Below are positions 54,580 to 64,000 of a stretch of 64,000 bases of DNA, in pieces. The DNA is from Pseudomonas flexibilis (lineage in GTDB: Bacteria; Pseudomonadota; Gammaproteobacteria; Pseudomonadales; Pseudomonadaceae), in assembly GCF_000802425.1 (NCBI RefSeq), contig NZ_JRUD01000010.1:1-64000 (forward strand). Reading direction: 5' to 3'. Below the pieces are notes generated by a model. That model was given only the letters and a program-made list of their open reading frames with translations. It was not told where the DNA came from and did no database searches. The position numbers were made by a program, and so were the translations under genes. Each line of letters starts with the position of its first letter. Within the stretch, counting starts at the first letter, position 1.

Positions 54580-54885
54580 TCAGCCGGCAGCCAGATCCAG
54601 TTGCAGCTGGATCCGGTCTCGGGTGGCCATGAGCCGCTGCTCCACCGATTCCAGCTGCTGCCGATGCTGTTCCTGCATTTCCAGATGAGCGGAGCAGACG
54701 CTTAGCGCCGCCAGCAGCAGCAACTCGTCCGAGCGCATGGCCGGGCGCTTCTGCTGAATGTCCGCAATATGTGCGCGCAACAACGCAGCCGATTCCTCGA
54801 GAAGCTTCTGCTTCCCGCTCGGAGCCTTGAGAGCATAGTCGCGGCCGAAGAAGCTCAGAACCGAGACTGCGTTATCGCTGTTCAT
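54580..54885 (-). CDS. zapA: Cell division protein ZapA
   Basis: A 101-aa FtsZ-ring-associated protein that cross-links FtsZ filaments. The N-terminal globular part (SFFGRDYALKAPSGKQKLLEESAALL) and C-terminal coiled coil (about 60-98, CSAHLEMQEQHRQQLESVEQRL) match ZapA. Start at 54885 overlaps the preceding small gene (ATGA). In P. aeruginosa zapA is followed by 6S RNA and a 5-formyltetrahydrofolate cyclo-ligase gene; neither is seen here. Confidence 0.92.
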   Translation of the reverse strand: MNSDNAVSVLSFFGRDYALKAPSGKQKLLEESAALLRAHIADIQQKRPAMRSDELLLLAALSVCSAHLEMQEQHRQQLESVEQRLMATRDRIQLQLDLAAG

Positions 54886-55151
54886 GCGCTGGCGATGACA
54901 CTACCAACGCCGGTGGCCTGACCGACACTGGTCAGCTTGCCGGCCCGCTGCAGCATGGTCTGCAGACGCGCAACCACGGCACCCTGCTTTTCTTCCATTT
55001 CCAGCACCTGCAGCTGCAGGGTGTCGTTTTCTTCCTTGATCTGCGCCAGGGCTTCGGTCAACTCGGTCTGACTGGCCAGCAACTGCTGGTTCTGCGCGAG
55101 CAGATCGCCAATGAGTTGCTCCATTTGCTCGAGGGTTTCTTCCAACATCAT
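54882..55151 (-). CDS. TIGR02449 family ZapB-like coiled-coil protein
   Basis: An 89-aa mostly helical protein (MMLEETLEQMEQLIGDLLAQNQ onward) with a continuous heptad pattern, belonging to the TIGR02449 family found upstream of zapA in Pseudomonas and often called ZapB-like. Role is probably in division-ring assembly with ZapA, by analogy. The start at 55151 (MM, with TGGAAG upstream) is preferred; an ATG at 55166 would add five codons. Overlaps zapA by 4 nt. Confidence 0.82.
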   Translation of the reverse strand: MMLEETLEQMEQLIGDLLAQNQQLLASQTELTEALAQIKEENDTLQLQVLEMEEKQGAVVARLQTMLQRAGKLTSVGQATGVGSVIASA

Positions 55152-55334
55152 GACTTCCAGGGGCATATCAACGGAGCCGCTACGATAATGGAAATACGCA
55201 GCGGGTGGCCAGCGGCAAAGAGGGCTCGACAGATGTCTTCCGACAGCCACCCGCAACGCCTGTCGGAGATTCGCGCAGGCGTACACACGGAACTATCTTT
55301 TCAGCATCGAAATCGTTCCCGGGAATCCTGCACA

Positions 55335-55595
55335 ATGCCAGCCGCTCCCTATATTGACGCAGAAGCCTTTCGTGAGTACCTGAACGCCGTCGGCCTTGAA
55401 ATACCTTCGCAGACCAGCCCGGCGGAGGCCTGTGAACAGGCGGTACGGGGCCTTGATGCGCAGCGGGCGAGGGAGCTGCGCCACCTGGTGGAACAGCTGT
55501 TGGCCGGAAGCGCCACACTGCACCCGGAAGTGCGGCAGGCCATTTCCCACACCCTGCTGCCGGCACTCTGCAATGCTGCGGAACGCACGCATTGA
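55335..55595 (+). CDS. Uncharacterised 86-aa protein
   Basis: A short acidic helical protein starting MPAAPYIDAEAFREYLNAVG, divergent from the ZapB-like gene. It has a possible pairing of a helix with PxxxxVRQAISHTLLPALC at the C-terminus and no signal peptide or membrane segment. I do not recognise a family. Start at 55335 lacks a clear purine-rich site; the frame is also open upstream, but that region is the divergent promoter zone. Codon usage looks like neighbouring genes. Confidence 0.55.
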   Translation: MPAAPYIDAEAFREYLNAVGLEIPSQTSPAEACEQAVRGLDAQRARELRHLVEQLLAGSATLHPEVRQAISHTLLPALCNAAERTH

Positions 55596-55756
55596 AAACT
55601 GGCGCAACCATGGCTTTTTTATGCCGGCAACCTGCCAACAACAATTGCCAGCGATATACTTTCCAGCCGTTAACCGACTTCATGGCGAGGAAACTTTTCC
55701 GCCGGTTGTCACTGTGTCCGTCACCCCAATCAATGTTTATCGCAAACAGGTAACTC

Positions 55757-55981
55757 GTGACCAAAGAAGAGCTGCGTGCCGAACTCGAACGCCAGGCCAA
55801 CCGATATAAGGATGTGTACGGCGGAGAAGTGATCACCTACGCCGCCCAGCCGGACCCGGGCCGCAAGCCCTGGCGAAAGAAATCCACCGTTTCCGACCAG
55901 GTTTTCCAGCGCGAACTGGAGCGCATGGAAAAGGACTTGCGCAAGGCCGCCGAGGAGCAGGCTGGCAAAACCAGCAACTGA
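55757..55981 (+). CDS. Uncharacterised 74-aa charged protein
   Basis: A small protein starting MTKEELRAELERQANRYKDVY from a GTG at 55757, strongly charged and mainly helical, with a short DPGRKPWRKKSTV segment in the middle and a C-terminal helix rich in Glu and Lys. No signal peptide or membrane helix. I have seen similar small genes in Pseudomonas next to the zapA region but know of no function. Its 3' end is 1 nt from the convergent ATPase gene stop. Confidence 0.65.
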   Translation: MTKEELRAELERQANRYKDVYGGEVITYAAQPDPGRKPWRKKSTVSDQVFQRELERMEKDLRKAAEEQAGKTSN

Positions 55982-55982
55982 T

Positions 55983-57446
55983 TCAGCGTTTGCCACTGCC
56001 ACGCAGCGAACCCAGCAGGCCGCGCACCAGTTGCCGACCCAGCTGGCTGGCCGTTTGCCGCACGGCACTTTGTACCGTGCGCTGCAGGAAGTCACCCAGC
56101 ATATCGGTCACCGGCGACGCGGATGCGCTGCTCGCTTCCTTCACCCGGGCCGCATCGTCTGCCCGTTCCGCCAGCAGTTCGTAGGCCGACTCGCGATCCA
56201 GGGTTCGTTCGTAACGACCGGCCAACGCCGAGTCACTCAGCAGCCGGGCGCGTTCATTCTCGCCAAGCGGACCGATGCGCGATTGCGGCGGCGCGATCGC
56301 CACGCGCTGCACCGGTGCCGGCGTGCCCTTCTCGTCCAGCGTACCCACCAGCGCCTCGCCGATGCCCAGCTCGGTCAGTGTCGCCAGGGTGTCGATGTGC
56401 GGGTTGGGGCGAAAGCCCTGGGCCACCGCGCGCAGGGCCTTCTGCTCGCGCACCGTGTAGGCGCGCAGCGCGTGCTGGATACGCATGCCCAGCTGGCCAA
56501 GCACGGTATCCGGCAGATCACCGGGCGACTGGGTGACGAAATACACCCCGACGCCGCGCGAGCGGATCAGCCGCACCACCTGTTCCAGGCGCTCCTGCAA
56601 GGCACGGGGCGTGCCGTTGAACAGCAGGTGCGCCTCGTCGAAGAACAGCGCCAGCAGCGGTCGCTCGGCGTCGCCACGCTCGGGTAGTTGCTCGAACAGT
56701 TCGGCCAGCAGCCAGAGCAGGAAGGTCGCATAGACCCGCGGGGCGTCATGCACCAGTCCCCGGGCATCCAGCAGGTGAACCATGCCGCGTCCATCGGCGG
56801 TCGGGCGCAACAGGTCTTCCAGTCGCAGGGCCGGCTCGCCGAACAGCGCCTCGGCGCCCTGCTGCTCCAGGCTGGCCAAGCGGCGTAGCAGCGCCTGGGC
56901 GGAAGCCCGGGTGAACAGCGCCGCATCCTCACCCAGCGCCTGCGGATTGCCCTGGAGGTAGTTCAGCAGGGCCTTGAGATCCTTGAGATCGAGCAGCAGC
57001 AGGCCCTCCCGGTCGGCGACCCGATAGGCCGCGTACAGCGCGGCCTGCTGGCTGTCGGTCAGCTCCAGCAGGTTGCCGAGCAGCAACGGGCCGATTTCGC
57101 TCAAGGTGGTGCGCAGCGGATGACCGCTGCGACCCTGGATATCCCAGAGCGTTACCGGATAGGCCTTCGGCTGGTGCGCCAGCCAGGGCATGCTGGCAAT
57201 GCGTTCGGCGACCTTGCCAGTCGGCTGGCCGGCCACACCCAGGCCGCACAGGTCGCCCTTGATGTCGGTGGCGAACACCGCCACGCCGGCATCGCTGAAG
57301 TTTTCCACCAAGCGCTGCAAGGTGACGGTCTTCCCGGTGCCGGTGGCGCCGGCGATCAGCCCATGGCGGTTGGTCAGGCGCAGCGGCTGGCCGACTGGCT
57401 GGCCGGTCGGGTCGCTGCCGAGCAGGAAGGAGAAGGTATCGGACAT
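55983..57446 (-). CDS. HerA-like DUF853 P-loop ATPase (YjgR-like)
   Basis: A 487-aa ATPase of the HerA/FtsK-like superfamily, C-terminal DUF853 (YjgR) type. Walker A GATGTGKT is at residues 33-40, the Walker B-like LLALFFDEAHLLF near 215, and the arginine-finger region RGVGVYFVTQSPGDLP follows. Such proteins are probably DNA or protein translocases; YjgR is uncharacterised. The ATG at 57446 is chosen because the homologous start is MSDTFSFLLGSDPTGQPV; a 32-codon upstream extension is unsupported. Confidence 0.88.
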   Translation of the reverse strand: MSDTFSFLLGSDPTGQPVGQPLRLTNRHGLIAGATGTGKTVTLQRLVENFSDAGVAVFATDIKGDLCGLGVAGQPTGKVAERIASMPWLAHQPKAYPVTLWDIQGRSGHPLRTTLSEIGPLLLGNLLELTDSQQAALYAAYRVADREGLLLLDLKDLKALLNYLQGNPQALGEDAALFTRASAQALLRRLASLEQQGAEALFGEPALRLEDLLRPTADGRGMVHLLDARGLVHDAPRVYATFLLWLLAELFEQLPERGDAERPLLALFFDEAHLLFNGTPRALQERLEQVVRLIRSRGVGVYFVTQSPGDLPDTVLGQLGMRIQHALRAYTVREQKALRAVAQGFRPNPHIDTLATLTELGIGEALVGTLDEKGTPAPVQRVAIAPPQSRIGPLGENERARLLSDSALAGRYERTLDRESAYELLAERADDAARVKEASSASASPVTDMLGDFLQRTVQSAVRQTASQLGRQLVRGLLGSLRGSGKR

Positions 57447-57528
57447 GGCGGGCGCTCGCGGCGATGCATTCGCTTCTGAACGTAGCCCACCGGCCCGGAT
57501 TCCTCGCGGGCCTGCCACGCAAAAAAGA

Positions 57529-57553
57529 AAAGCCCCGCACAAGGCGGGGCTTT
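57529..57553 (-). terminator. groEL terminator
   Basis: A 10-bp stem aaagccccgc (57529-57538) / gcggggcttt (57544-57553) lies 27 nt past the groEL stop. On the minus strand it is followed by a T-rich run (TTTCTTTTTT), making a good intrinsic terminator. Confidence 0.85.
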
Positions 57554-57579
57554 CAATACAGCGCTTGGGACCGGTCGGC

Positions 57580-59238
<1,659 letters not shown>

Positions 59239-59265
59239 TTACAGGGATGAATGCGTAAGCGGGTA

Positions 59266-59559
59266 TCAGCCTTCGATGACGGCGAGGATCTCGTTCTCGC
59301 TCATCACCAGCAGTTCTTCGCCGTCAACCTTGATGGCGTTGCTGCCGGAATAGGGGCCGAACACCACCTTGTCACCGACCTTAACGGCCAGCGGGCGAAC
59401 GTCTCCATTGTCCAGAACGCGACCAGCGCCTACGGCAACGACTTCACCGCGGTTCGGCTTCTCGGCGGCCGAGCCCGGCAGCACGATGCCGCCAGCGGTT
59501 TTGCTTTCTTCTTCGCTGCGACGGATGACGACGCGGTCATGCAGGGGACGAAGTGCCAT
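59266..59559 (-). CDS. groES: Co-chaperonin GroES
   Basis: 97-aa lid for the GroEL chamber. It has the N-terminal barrel [18 protein letters not shown], the mobile loop [20 protein letters not shown] and the C-terminal [10 protein letters not shown]. First gene of groES-groEL, read from a sigma-32 promoter about 130-160 nt upstream. Confidence 0.99.
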   Translation of the reverse strand: MALRPLHDRVVIRRSEEESKTAGGIVLPGSAAEKPNRGEVVAVGAGRVLDNGDVRPLAVKVGDKVVFGPYSGSNAIKVDGEELLVMSENEILAVIEG

Positions 59560-59696
59560 TGTCGATTTCTCCCAAGTAGTTGCTTGCAGCCGGTGAACCC
59601 ACCGACCCGTTAGTGATTCCGGCGAGGCCGGAGCGGCGCGCCCCTGGCGCGCCGCGAAAACTGCTCTGCCGAAGCAGAAACCTTGCGGTGACAGCT

Positions 59697-59724
59697 AGAT
59701 AGGGACAGGCAAGCGCATTTCAAG
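59697..59724 (-). promoter_or_regulatory. Heat-shock sigma-32 (RpoH) promoter of groES-groEL
   Basis: On the minus strand CTTGAAA (59724-59718), a 13-nt spacer, then CCCTATCT (59704-59697) match the RpoH consensus CTTGAAA-N11-15-CCCCATNT with one or two mismatches. The predicted transcript would carry an approximately 130-nt leader before groES. No CIRCE inverted repeat was found. Confidence 0.8.
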
Positions 59725-59759
59725 GGCGGGGATGAAGAAAATTTCACCCCGGAGGAACG

Positions 59760-60209
59760 TCAGCGGTCGTGGCGCTTGTACTCGCCGTCGATGACGTTGG
59801 TGCGCTGCGACTGGCGCGCTGCCAGGTCATCGGCGAAGGCGCGCTGACGGCGCGCCTGCTCCTCGGCCTTCTGGCGCAGCTTGCGCAGCAGCAGGTTGCG
59901 GGTCATCGGCAGCAAGCAGACCACCGCCAGCACGTCGCTAATGAAACCGGGGAACAGCAGCAACAGGCCACCGACAGCCAGCATAAGGCCTTCGAGCATG
60001 GCAGCTTCCGGCATCTCGCCCCGCGCCAGGCGCTCGCGGGCGCGCAGGGCCATGGCCGGTCCGGCCACGCGGATCAGCATGACGCCGAGAATGCCTGCGC
60101 CGATGATCAGCAGAAGCACGCCCAGCACCCCGATGGAGCCGCCGACCTTGATCATCACGGCCAGTTCGAGCAGGGGAAACAGCAGGAACAGCAACAGAAA
60201 GACACGCAT
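59760..60209 (-). CDS. fxsA: FxsA family membrane protein
   Basis: A 149-aa inner-membrane protein of the FxsA family, whose overproduction in E. coli relieves F-mediated exclusion of phage T7. It has hydrophobic helices (about 5-25, 28-55, 80-105: LLLFPGFISDVLAVVCLLP is the diagnostic FxsA motif) and a charged C-terminal tail. The ATG at 60209 is used; a GTG one codon earlier is possible. The gene is often next to groES-groEL in gammaproteobacteria. Confidence 0.92.
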   Translation of the reverse strand: MRVFLLLFLLFPLLELAVMIKVGGSIGVLGVLLLIIGAGILGVMLIRVAGPAMALRARERLARGEMPEAAMLEGLMLAVGGLLLLFPGFISDVLAVVCLLPMTRNLLLRKLRQKAEEQARRQRAFADDLAARQSQRTNVIDGEYKRHDR

Positions 60210-60275
60210 CACAACTTCTCTGAAAGGGGAGCAACGCTCCGAATGCCCATTAGATGACGGTGCGGGGCCGGGAAT

Positions 60276-61004
60276 TCAACCGCTGCGTTCGTCCCGTTCC
60301 GGCCATTGCGCGGCCCGCGCCAGCTGCACCAGGGCCTGACGAACCTCCAGCGGACTGTTACAGGATGTTGGGAACGGAAGCCAGTGCAGCCGCGACCCGA
60401 CGCGCAGGTGGAAACCCTCGGCATCAATGCCGACCATCTCCGCAGCCTCACCCGGAATGCCCGCCAGGGACAGGTAATGGTCGATCGCTGCGGCGTGATC
60501 GCGGTTCATGTGCGCCAGCATGCCCTGCTCCACCTCGCCAGCAAAGGGATTGGCCTGGGAAACGGCCTCCAGCCAGTGAATCGACCCGAAGCCGCCGATA
60601 AAGCGCCAGCGCACCGGCTCGAGCAACCAGAAATCGAAGTCATGGATGCGGTGGTAATCCCGCGACTGGGGAAAATAGCGGTAGTAGCGCGCGGCGGCCG
60701 CCTCGATGGCCCCCTCTTCATTCAACTGCCGAGCCTCGGCAAGCAGGGTCAGCCGGCCGGCGGCCTGGATATCCTCGGCATCACGCTCGCCGATCAGCAG
60801 TGAACAGCGCCCATCGGCCTGCAAATTGTGGGTGTGCTGTGCGATGCGGCTGATCAGCAGCAGCGGTCGCCCGTCGGCATCCAGGCAATAGGGCACGACG
60901 GAACCGAACGGGAAGCCCGGCATCTTTTTGGAGTGGGTGGCCAACATGCCACGGTATTCCTTGAGCAGCAGTTCTCGGGCATGCTTCGCGGCCTTGGCAC
61001 TCAT
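60276..61004 (-). CDS. HugZ-like pyridoxamine 5'-phosphate oxidase family protein
   Basis: A 242-aa protein with an N-terminal FMN-binding split-barrel (PPOX) domain (about 15-145, [31 protein letters not shown]) and a C-terminal DUF2470 domain (about 160-240, [16 protein letters not shown]). This architecture is shared with HugZ/HutZ heme oxygenases, but no heme-binding role can be proven from sequence. The ATG at 61004 has GAGGAG upstream; a long frame extending to 62147 is antisense to the SDR gene. Confidence 0.88.
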   Translation of the reverse strand: MSAKAAKHARELLLKEYRGMLATHSKKMPGFPFGSVVPYCLDADGRPLLLISRIAQHTHNLQADGRCSLLIGERDAEDIQAAGRLTLLAEARQLNEEGAIEAAAARYYRYFPQSRDYHRIHDFDFWLLEPVRWRFIGGFGSIHWLEAVSQANPFAGEVEQGMLAHMNRDHAAAIDHYLSLAGIPGEAAEMVGIDAEGFHLRVGSRLHWLPFPTSCNSPLEVRQALVQLARAAQWPERDERSG

Positions 61005-61106
61005 TTCGACTCCTCGCTGAACCCGTGGGAAACGGATGGGGAGGCCCAGCATAGCCGCTGGCCACCCGCGCGAGGCAACCACCCGCAGTACTTCAAGGGG
61101 CACAAC

Positions 61107-61865
61107 ATGGAACTCAAGGACAAAGTCATCATCATCACCGGCGGCGGTCAGGGCCTGGGGCGCGCCATGGGCGAGTACCTGGCGGCCCGCGGCGCCCGGC
61201 TGGCGCTGGTCGACCTCAACCAGGAGAAGCTGGACGAGGCCGTGGCGGCCTGCCAGAAGGCCGGTGGCGAAGCGCGCGCCTACCTGTGCAACGTGGCCAA
61301 TGAAGAGCAGGTCACCGGCATGGTCGCCCGGGTGGCTGCCGACTTTGGCGCCCTGCACGGCCTGGTGAACAACGCCGGCATCCTGCGCGACGGGCTGACC
61401 ATCAAGGTCAAGGACGGCGAGCTGAGCAAGATGAGCCTGGCCCAGTGGCAGTCGGTGATCGACGTGAACCTGACCGGCGTGTTCCTGTGCACCCGCGAGG
61501 TGGCGGCCAAGATGATCGAGCTGAAGTGCCAGGGGGCGATCGTCAACATTTCCTCGATCTCCCGGGCCGGCAACATGGGCCAGGCCAACTACTCGGCCGC
61601 CAAGGCCGGCGTTGCGGCCGATACCGTGGTGTGGGCCAAGGAGCTGGCGCGTTACGGCATCCGCGTGGGTGGTGTTGCGCCGGGCTTCATCGAGACCGAG
61701 ATGGTCGCCAGCATGAAACCCGAAGCCCTGGCCAAGATGACCTCGGGCATTCCGCTGCAGCGCCTCGGCCAGCCGAAGGAAATCGCCCACTCGGTGGCCT
61801 ACATCCTGGAGAACGACTACTTCACCGGTCGCATCCTGGAGCTGGACGGCGGCCTGCGCCTGTAA
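61107..61865 (+). CDS. Short-chain dehydrogenase/reductase, FabG-like
   Basis: A 252-aa classical SDR with NAD(P)-binding TGGGQGLG (11-18), NNAG near 90, the catalytic Tyr162 and Lys166 (YSAAK) and a Ser in ISSISRAG. The sequence resembles 3-oxoacyl-ACP reductase, but it lies alone, convergent with a DUF481 gene, and FabG of fatty-acid synthesis normally sits in the fabDGF cluster, so an alternative reductase role is likely. Start at 61107 follows AAGGGG. Confidence 0.88.
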   Translation: MELKDKVIIITGGGQGLGRAMGEYLAARGARLALVDLNQEKLDEAVAACQKAGGEARAYLCNVANEEQVTGMVARVAADFGALHGLVNNAGILRDGLTIKVKDGELSKMSLAQWQSVIDVNLTGVFLCTREVAAKMIELKCQGAIVNISSISRAGNMGQANYSAAKAGVAADTVVWAKELARYGIRVGGVAPGFIETEMVASMKPEALAKMTSGIPLQRLGQPKEIAHSVAYILENDYFTGRILELDGGLRL

Positions 61866-61879
61866 TCCCGTCCTCCCGC

Positions 61880-61902
61880 TGCCGGCTCCCGCGGAGCCGG
61901 CA
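61880..61902. terminator. Bidirectional hairpin between SDR and DUF481 genes
   Basis: A perfect 10-bp stem tgccggctcc (61880-61889) / ggagccggca (61893-61902) with loop CGC lies in the short gap between two convergent genes. It lacks a T-run. Confidence 0.5.
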
Positions 61903-61906
61903 CATC

Positions 61907-62920
61907 TCACCAGCCGACGCCAACCCCGAACAGGTAGCGCTGCTCGTTCAGGCTGGCATTGTCCTTGCCGCCCTTGACCATGTCCTTCTCGGCGCGCACG
62001 TTCAGCCACGCCCAGTCGGTGACCCGGTAGCGAACCCCCGCCTCGGCGTCCAGCGAGTAGTCGGCCACGCTGTCCAGCGGCTTGCCGACCTCGCCCTTGC
62101 TGTACAACTCGAAGCGCTTGCCCAGCAGGTAGCGGTTGTACTGCCATTTCAGCCCCACCGACAGAAAGCTGTCGTTCTCACCGTTGGCATAGTCGTAATC
62201 GCTGCGGTTGATCAGCGAGGCCAGCGAGAAGGCGCCCAGCTCGTTGTCCCAGAACTGGTAACCGGGGCCGCTACCCAGCTGGCGCTGGCGCTCGATGTCG
62301 CCGAGGTTGTCGCGCTGGTAGTCGAAACGACCCTGCCAGAACCATTGATCGCTGACGAAATGGTCGAGCGCGTACTCCAGGTCGTAGTTGTCCTCGACCT
62401 CGACGTCATTGCTCAGCTCACGGTTGTACTCGGCCCCGGCATTGTGCCGCCAGCGACCGTGGCGGGCCGACGTGGCGAGCTTGACGTTATGGTCTTCCGT
62501 CTGGCTCGCGCCATCCTTGTAGTTGAAGGCCACATCCACCGAGCCCTTCCAGCTCAGGTCGGTGAGCAGCGGCTTGGGCCTGAGGATCTGCTGGATGCTG
62601 GACAGCGGCACGGTCCGCGGGCGCTCGCCGTTGGCCAGGGTCACATGGCCCTCCTCGGCACTTTGCAGGGAGCGGGCGACCTCGCCCTCGTAGCGGCTCT
62701 GCTTGACCATCACCGCCTGGTCGCTTTCGAGGGTCGCCACGCTCGACCAACTGATCGACAGCTCGCCACTGTACGGCGTCTGGAGAACCAACTTGCCACC
62801 GTCGAACGCCTTGATAATGCCGGTCAGGCGATCGCCATTCTTCAGCCAGACGGTATCGCCCAGCGCGGGCAGCGCGCAGCCCAGCGCGACTACGCATACA
62901 ACACTTCGGAACAACGTCAT
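61907..62920 (-). CDS. DUF481 outer-membrane protein
   Basis: A 337-aa predicted outer-membrane protein with a signal peptide (about 1-21, ending ALG), an N-terminal SH3-like region (DTVWLKNGDRLTGIIKAFDGGKLVLQT) and a DUF481 beta-barrel (about 120-337), ending RYLFGVGVGW with an aromatic final residue. Function unknown; family members are induced by salt in some bacteria. Divergent from the alkyltransferase-like gene. Confidence 0.9.
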   Translation of the reverse strand: MTLFRSVVCVVALGCALPALGDTVWLKNGDRLTGIIKAFDGGKLVLQTPYSGELSISWSSVATLESDQAVMVKQSRYEGEVARSLQSAEEGHVTLANGERPRTVPLSSIQQILRPKPLLTDLSWKGSVDVAFNYKDGASQTEDHNVKLATSARHGRWRHNAGAEYNRELSNDVEVEDNYDLEYALDHFVSDQWFWQGRFDYQRDNLGDIERQRQLGSGPGYQFWDNELGAFSLASLINRSDYDYANGENDSFLSVGLKWQYNRYLLGKRFELYSKGEVGKPLDSVADYSLDAEAGVRYRVTDWAWLNVRAEKDMVKGGKDNASLNEQRYLFGVGVGW

Positions 62921-63039
62921 CGGAAAACTTCGTCAAAATCTCTGCACAAGCGCGGCATTATCCTGCCTTGAGCGAGACGACGCACCCCCGACCGACGGGC
63001 GTAGCCGTTCGTCCCCCTGCCCGCTGTCACGAGGCCCGC

Positions 63040-63384
63040 ATGACCGAACCTGAATTCGATACGCCCCAGACCCGCCGCGAAGCGCTCTATGCCGTCCTTG
63101 CCCAGGTACCGGCCGGCAAGGTGGTGACCTATGGCCAACTGGCCCAGCTGGCGGGTCTGGGACGCGCTGCGCGCTGGGTCGGACGCACCCTGGCGCAACT
63201 GCCGGACGAGACGCGCCTGCCCTGGCACCGGGTACTGGCTGCGGGCGGACGCCTGAGCTTGCCCGCCGGCAGCCCGGCGGGCGACGAACAGCGTGCCCGC
63301 CTGCGTGATGAAGGCCTGCTATTGGATGGGAACCGCGTGGACTTGCGTCGGCACGGCTGGCATCCGGAGGAAAACTGCGGTTAG
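63040..63384 (+). CDS. Alkyltransferase-like protein (ATL)
   Basis: A 114-aa protein of the O6-alkylguanine-DNA alkyltransferase fold whose acceptor Cys is replaced: PWHR with Trp62 where methyltransferases have PCHR. ATLs bind O6-alkylguanine without repairing it and direct the lesion to nucleotide excision repair. The helix-turn-helix (VTYGQLAQLAGLGRAARWVGRTLAQLP) with the Arg finger is intact. The start at 63040 removes 24 unsupported upstream codons. Confidence 0.92.
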   Translation: MTEPEFDTPQTRREALYAVLAQVPAGKVVTYGQLAQLAGLGRAARWVGRTLAQLPDETRLPWHRVLAAGGRLSLPAGSPAGDEQRARLRDEGLLLDGNRVDLRRHGWHPEENCG

Positions 63385-63417
63385 ATGCAGCCTTCCTGAC
63401 GCCTGCCTCACCCTTCC

Positions 63418-64000
63418 ATGACCAAACGCACCTGGCGTGACGCCCTCGCCGCCTATGCCAGCCCGGCCACCCTGGCCCTGCTGCTGCTCGGCTTTGCCGC
63501 CGGCCTGCCCTACATGCTGGTGTTCGCTACCCTCTCGGTGTGGCTGCGCGAAGCCGGCGTGTCGCTGCAGGCCATCGGCTTCGCCAGCCTGATCGGCCTG
63601 GCCTACGCCTTCAAATGGGTGTGGGCGCCGATGCTCGACCAGTGGCGCCTACCCCTGCTCGGCCGCCTGGGCCGGCGCCGCTCCTGGCTGGTGCTGTCCC
63701 AGTGCCTGGTGATGCTCGGCCTGGTCGGCATGGCGTTGTTCGATCCGCAGCAGCACCTGGCCTGGTTGATCGCCCTGGCGGTGCTGGTGGCTTTCGCCTC
63801 GGCAACCCAGGACATCGCCATCGATGCCTACCGCCTGGAAGTCGCCGAGGACAGCCGCCAGGCCGCGCTGGCGGCCAGCTACATGGCCGGCTACCGGGTG
63901 GCCGCCCTGCTGGCCACTGCCGGCGCGCTGTACTTCGCCAGCTGGTTCGGCTCCACAGGCGGCGAATACCATTTCGGCGCCTGGCGTGGCACCTACCTGC
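63418..64000 (+). CDS. ampG: AmpG-like MFS muropeptide permease (5' part)
   Basis: The first 194 residues of a membrane protein beginning MTKRTWRDALAAYASPATLALLLLGFAAGLPYM; the frame is open to the window end and continues outside. The LLGFAAGLPYMLVFATLSVWLREAGVSL and GLAYAFKWVWAPMLDQWRLPLLGRLGRRRSWLVL segments match AmpG, which imports GlcNAc-anhydroMurNAc peptides for cell-wall recycling and influences AmpC beta-lactamase induction. The last visible residues are WRGTYL. Confidence 0.85.
   Translation, partial: MTKRTWRDALAAYASPATLALLLLGFAAGLPYMLVFATLSVWLREAGVSLQAIGFASLIGLAYAFKWVWAPMLDQWRLPLLGRLGRRRSWLVLSQCLVMLGLVGMALFDPQQHLAWLIALAVLVAFASATQDIAIDAYRLEVAEDSRQAALAASYMAGYRVAALLATAGALYFASWFGSTGGEYHFGAWRGTYL

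Overview
The window is high-GC chromosomal DNA from a gammaproteobacterium, almost certainly a Pseudomonas that is not P. aeruginosa. The evidence is the algU-mucABCD envelope-stress operon, the divergent pilA/pilBCD locus with a sigma-54 pilin promoter, a second Lon-type protease (AsrA-like) beside a ZnuD-like receptor, and a LapA/LapD/LapG-type adhesin control system. All genes look intact. No prophage, CRISPR array, transposase or rRNA was found. Several conserved blocks (lepA-lepB-rnc-era-recO-pdxJ, nadB|algU, sdhE-ygfX) match known Pseudomonas blocks but are joined in a different order, with a few unusual neighbours.

Layout. 1-6.4 kb: type IV pilin pilA (minus) diverging from pilB-pilC-pilD, with a REP pair inside the operon, then a DUF2789 gene and an EamA exporter. 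6.3-14.6 kb: a 41-aa basic protein, metR, a Cache-domain chemoreceptor, a bestrophin-like channel, putP, and a ZnuD-like zinc receptor with a clear Zur operator. 14.8-25.3 kb: AsrA-like Lon protease, acyltransferase-3, cmoA-cmoB, a GGDEF cyclase, an HDOD protein, ygfZ, sdhE-ygfX and a zinc alcohol dehydrogenase. 25.4-37.6 kb: nadB (minus), algU-mucA-mucB-mucC-mucD, lepA-lepB-DUF4845-rnc-era-recO-pdxJ.

37.8-43 kb: ung, an orphan periplasmic binding protein, and a short acyl-CoA/valine-type catabolic cluster (two crotonase-fold enzymes and a 3-hydroxyisobutyrate dehydrogenase). 43-53.7 kb: a self-contained Lap-type cassette. It has type I secretion genes (TolC, LapB-like ABC, LapC-like HlyD), a divergent 888-aa retention-module protein with a von Willebrand A domain and RTX-like repeats, and a convergent operon of small lipoprotein, LapG-like protease and LapD-like degenerate GGDEF/EAL receptor. 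53.8-64 kb: tRNA-Gly(CCC), a DUF2780 lipoprotein, zapB-like/zapA, two small unknown proteins, a HerA-like ATPase, groES-groEL with a sigma-32 promoter, fxsA, a HugZ-like protein, an SDR, a DUF481 protein, an alkyltransferase-like protein, and the start of an ampG-like permease.

The most interesting part is the Lap-type cassette. The secreted protein is far smaller than known LapA/LapF adhesins, yet it keeps the N-terminal retention module and di-alanine sites suited to LapG. The LapD homologue keeps a Trp at exactly residue 125 and the degenerate RGGEF and KVVAR motifs of c-di-GMP receptors. A small lipoprotein overlaps lapG translationally and may be an undescribed component.
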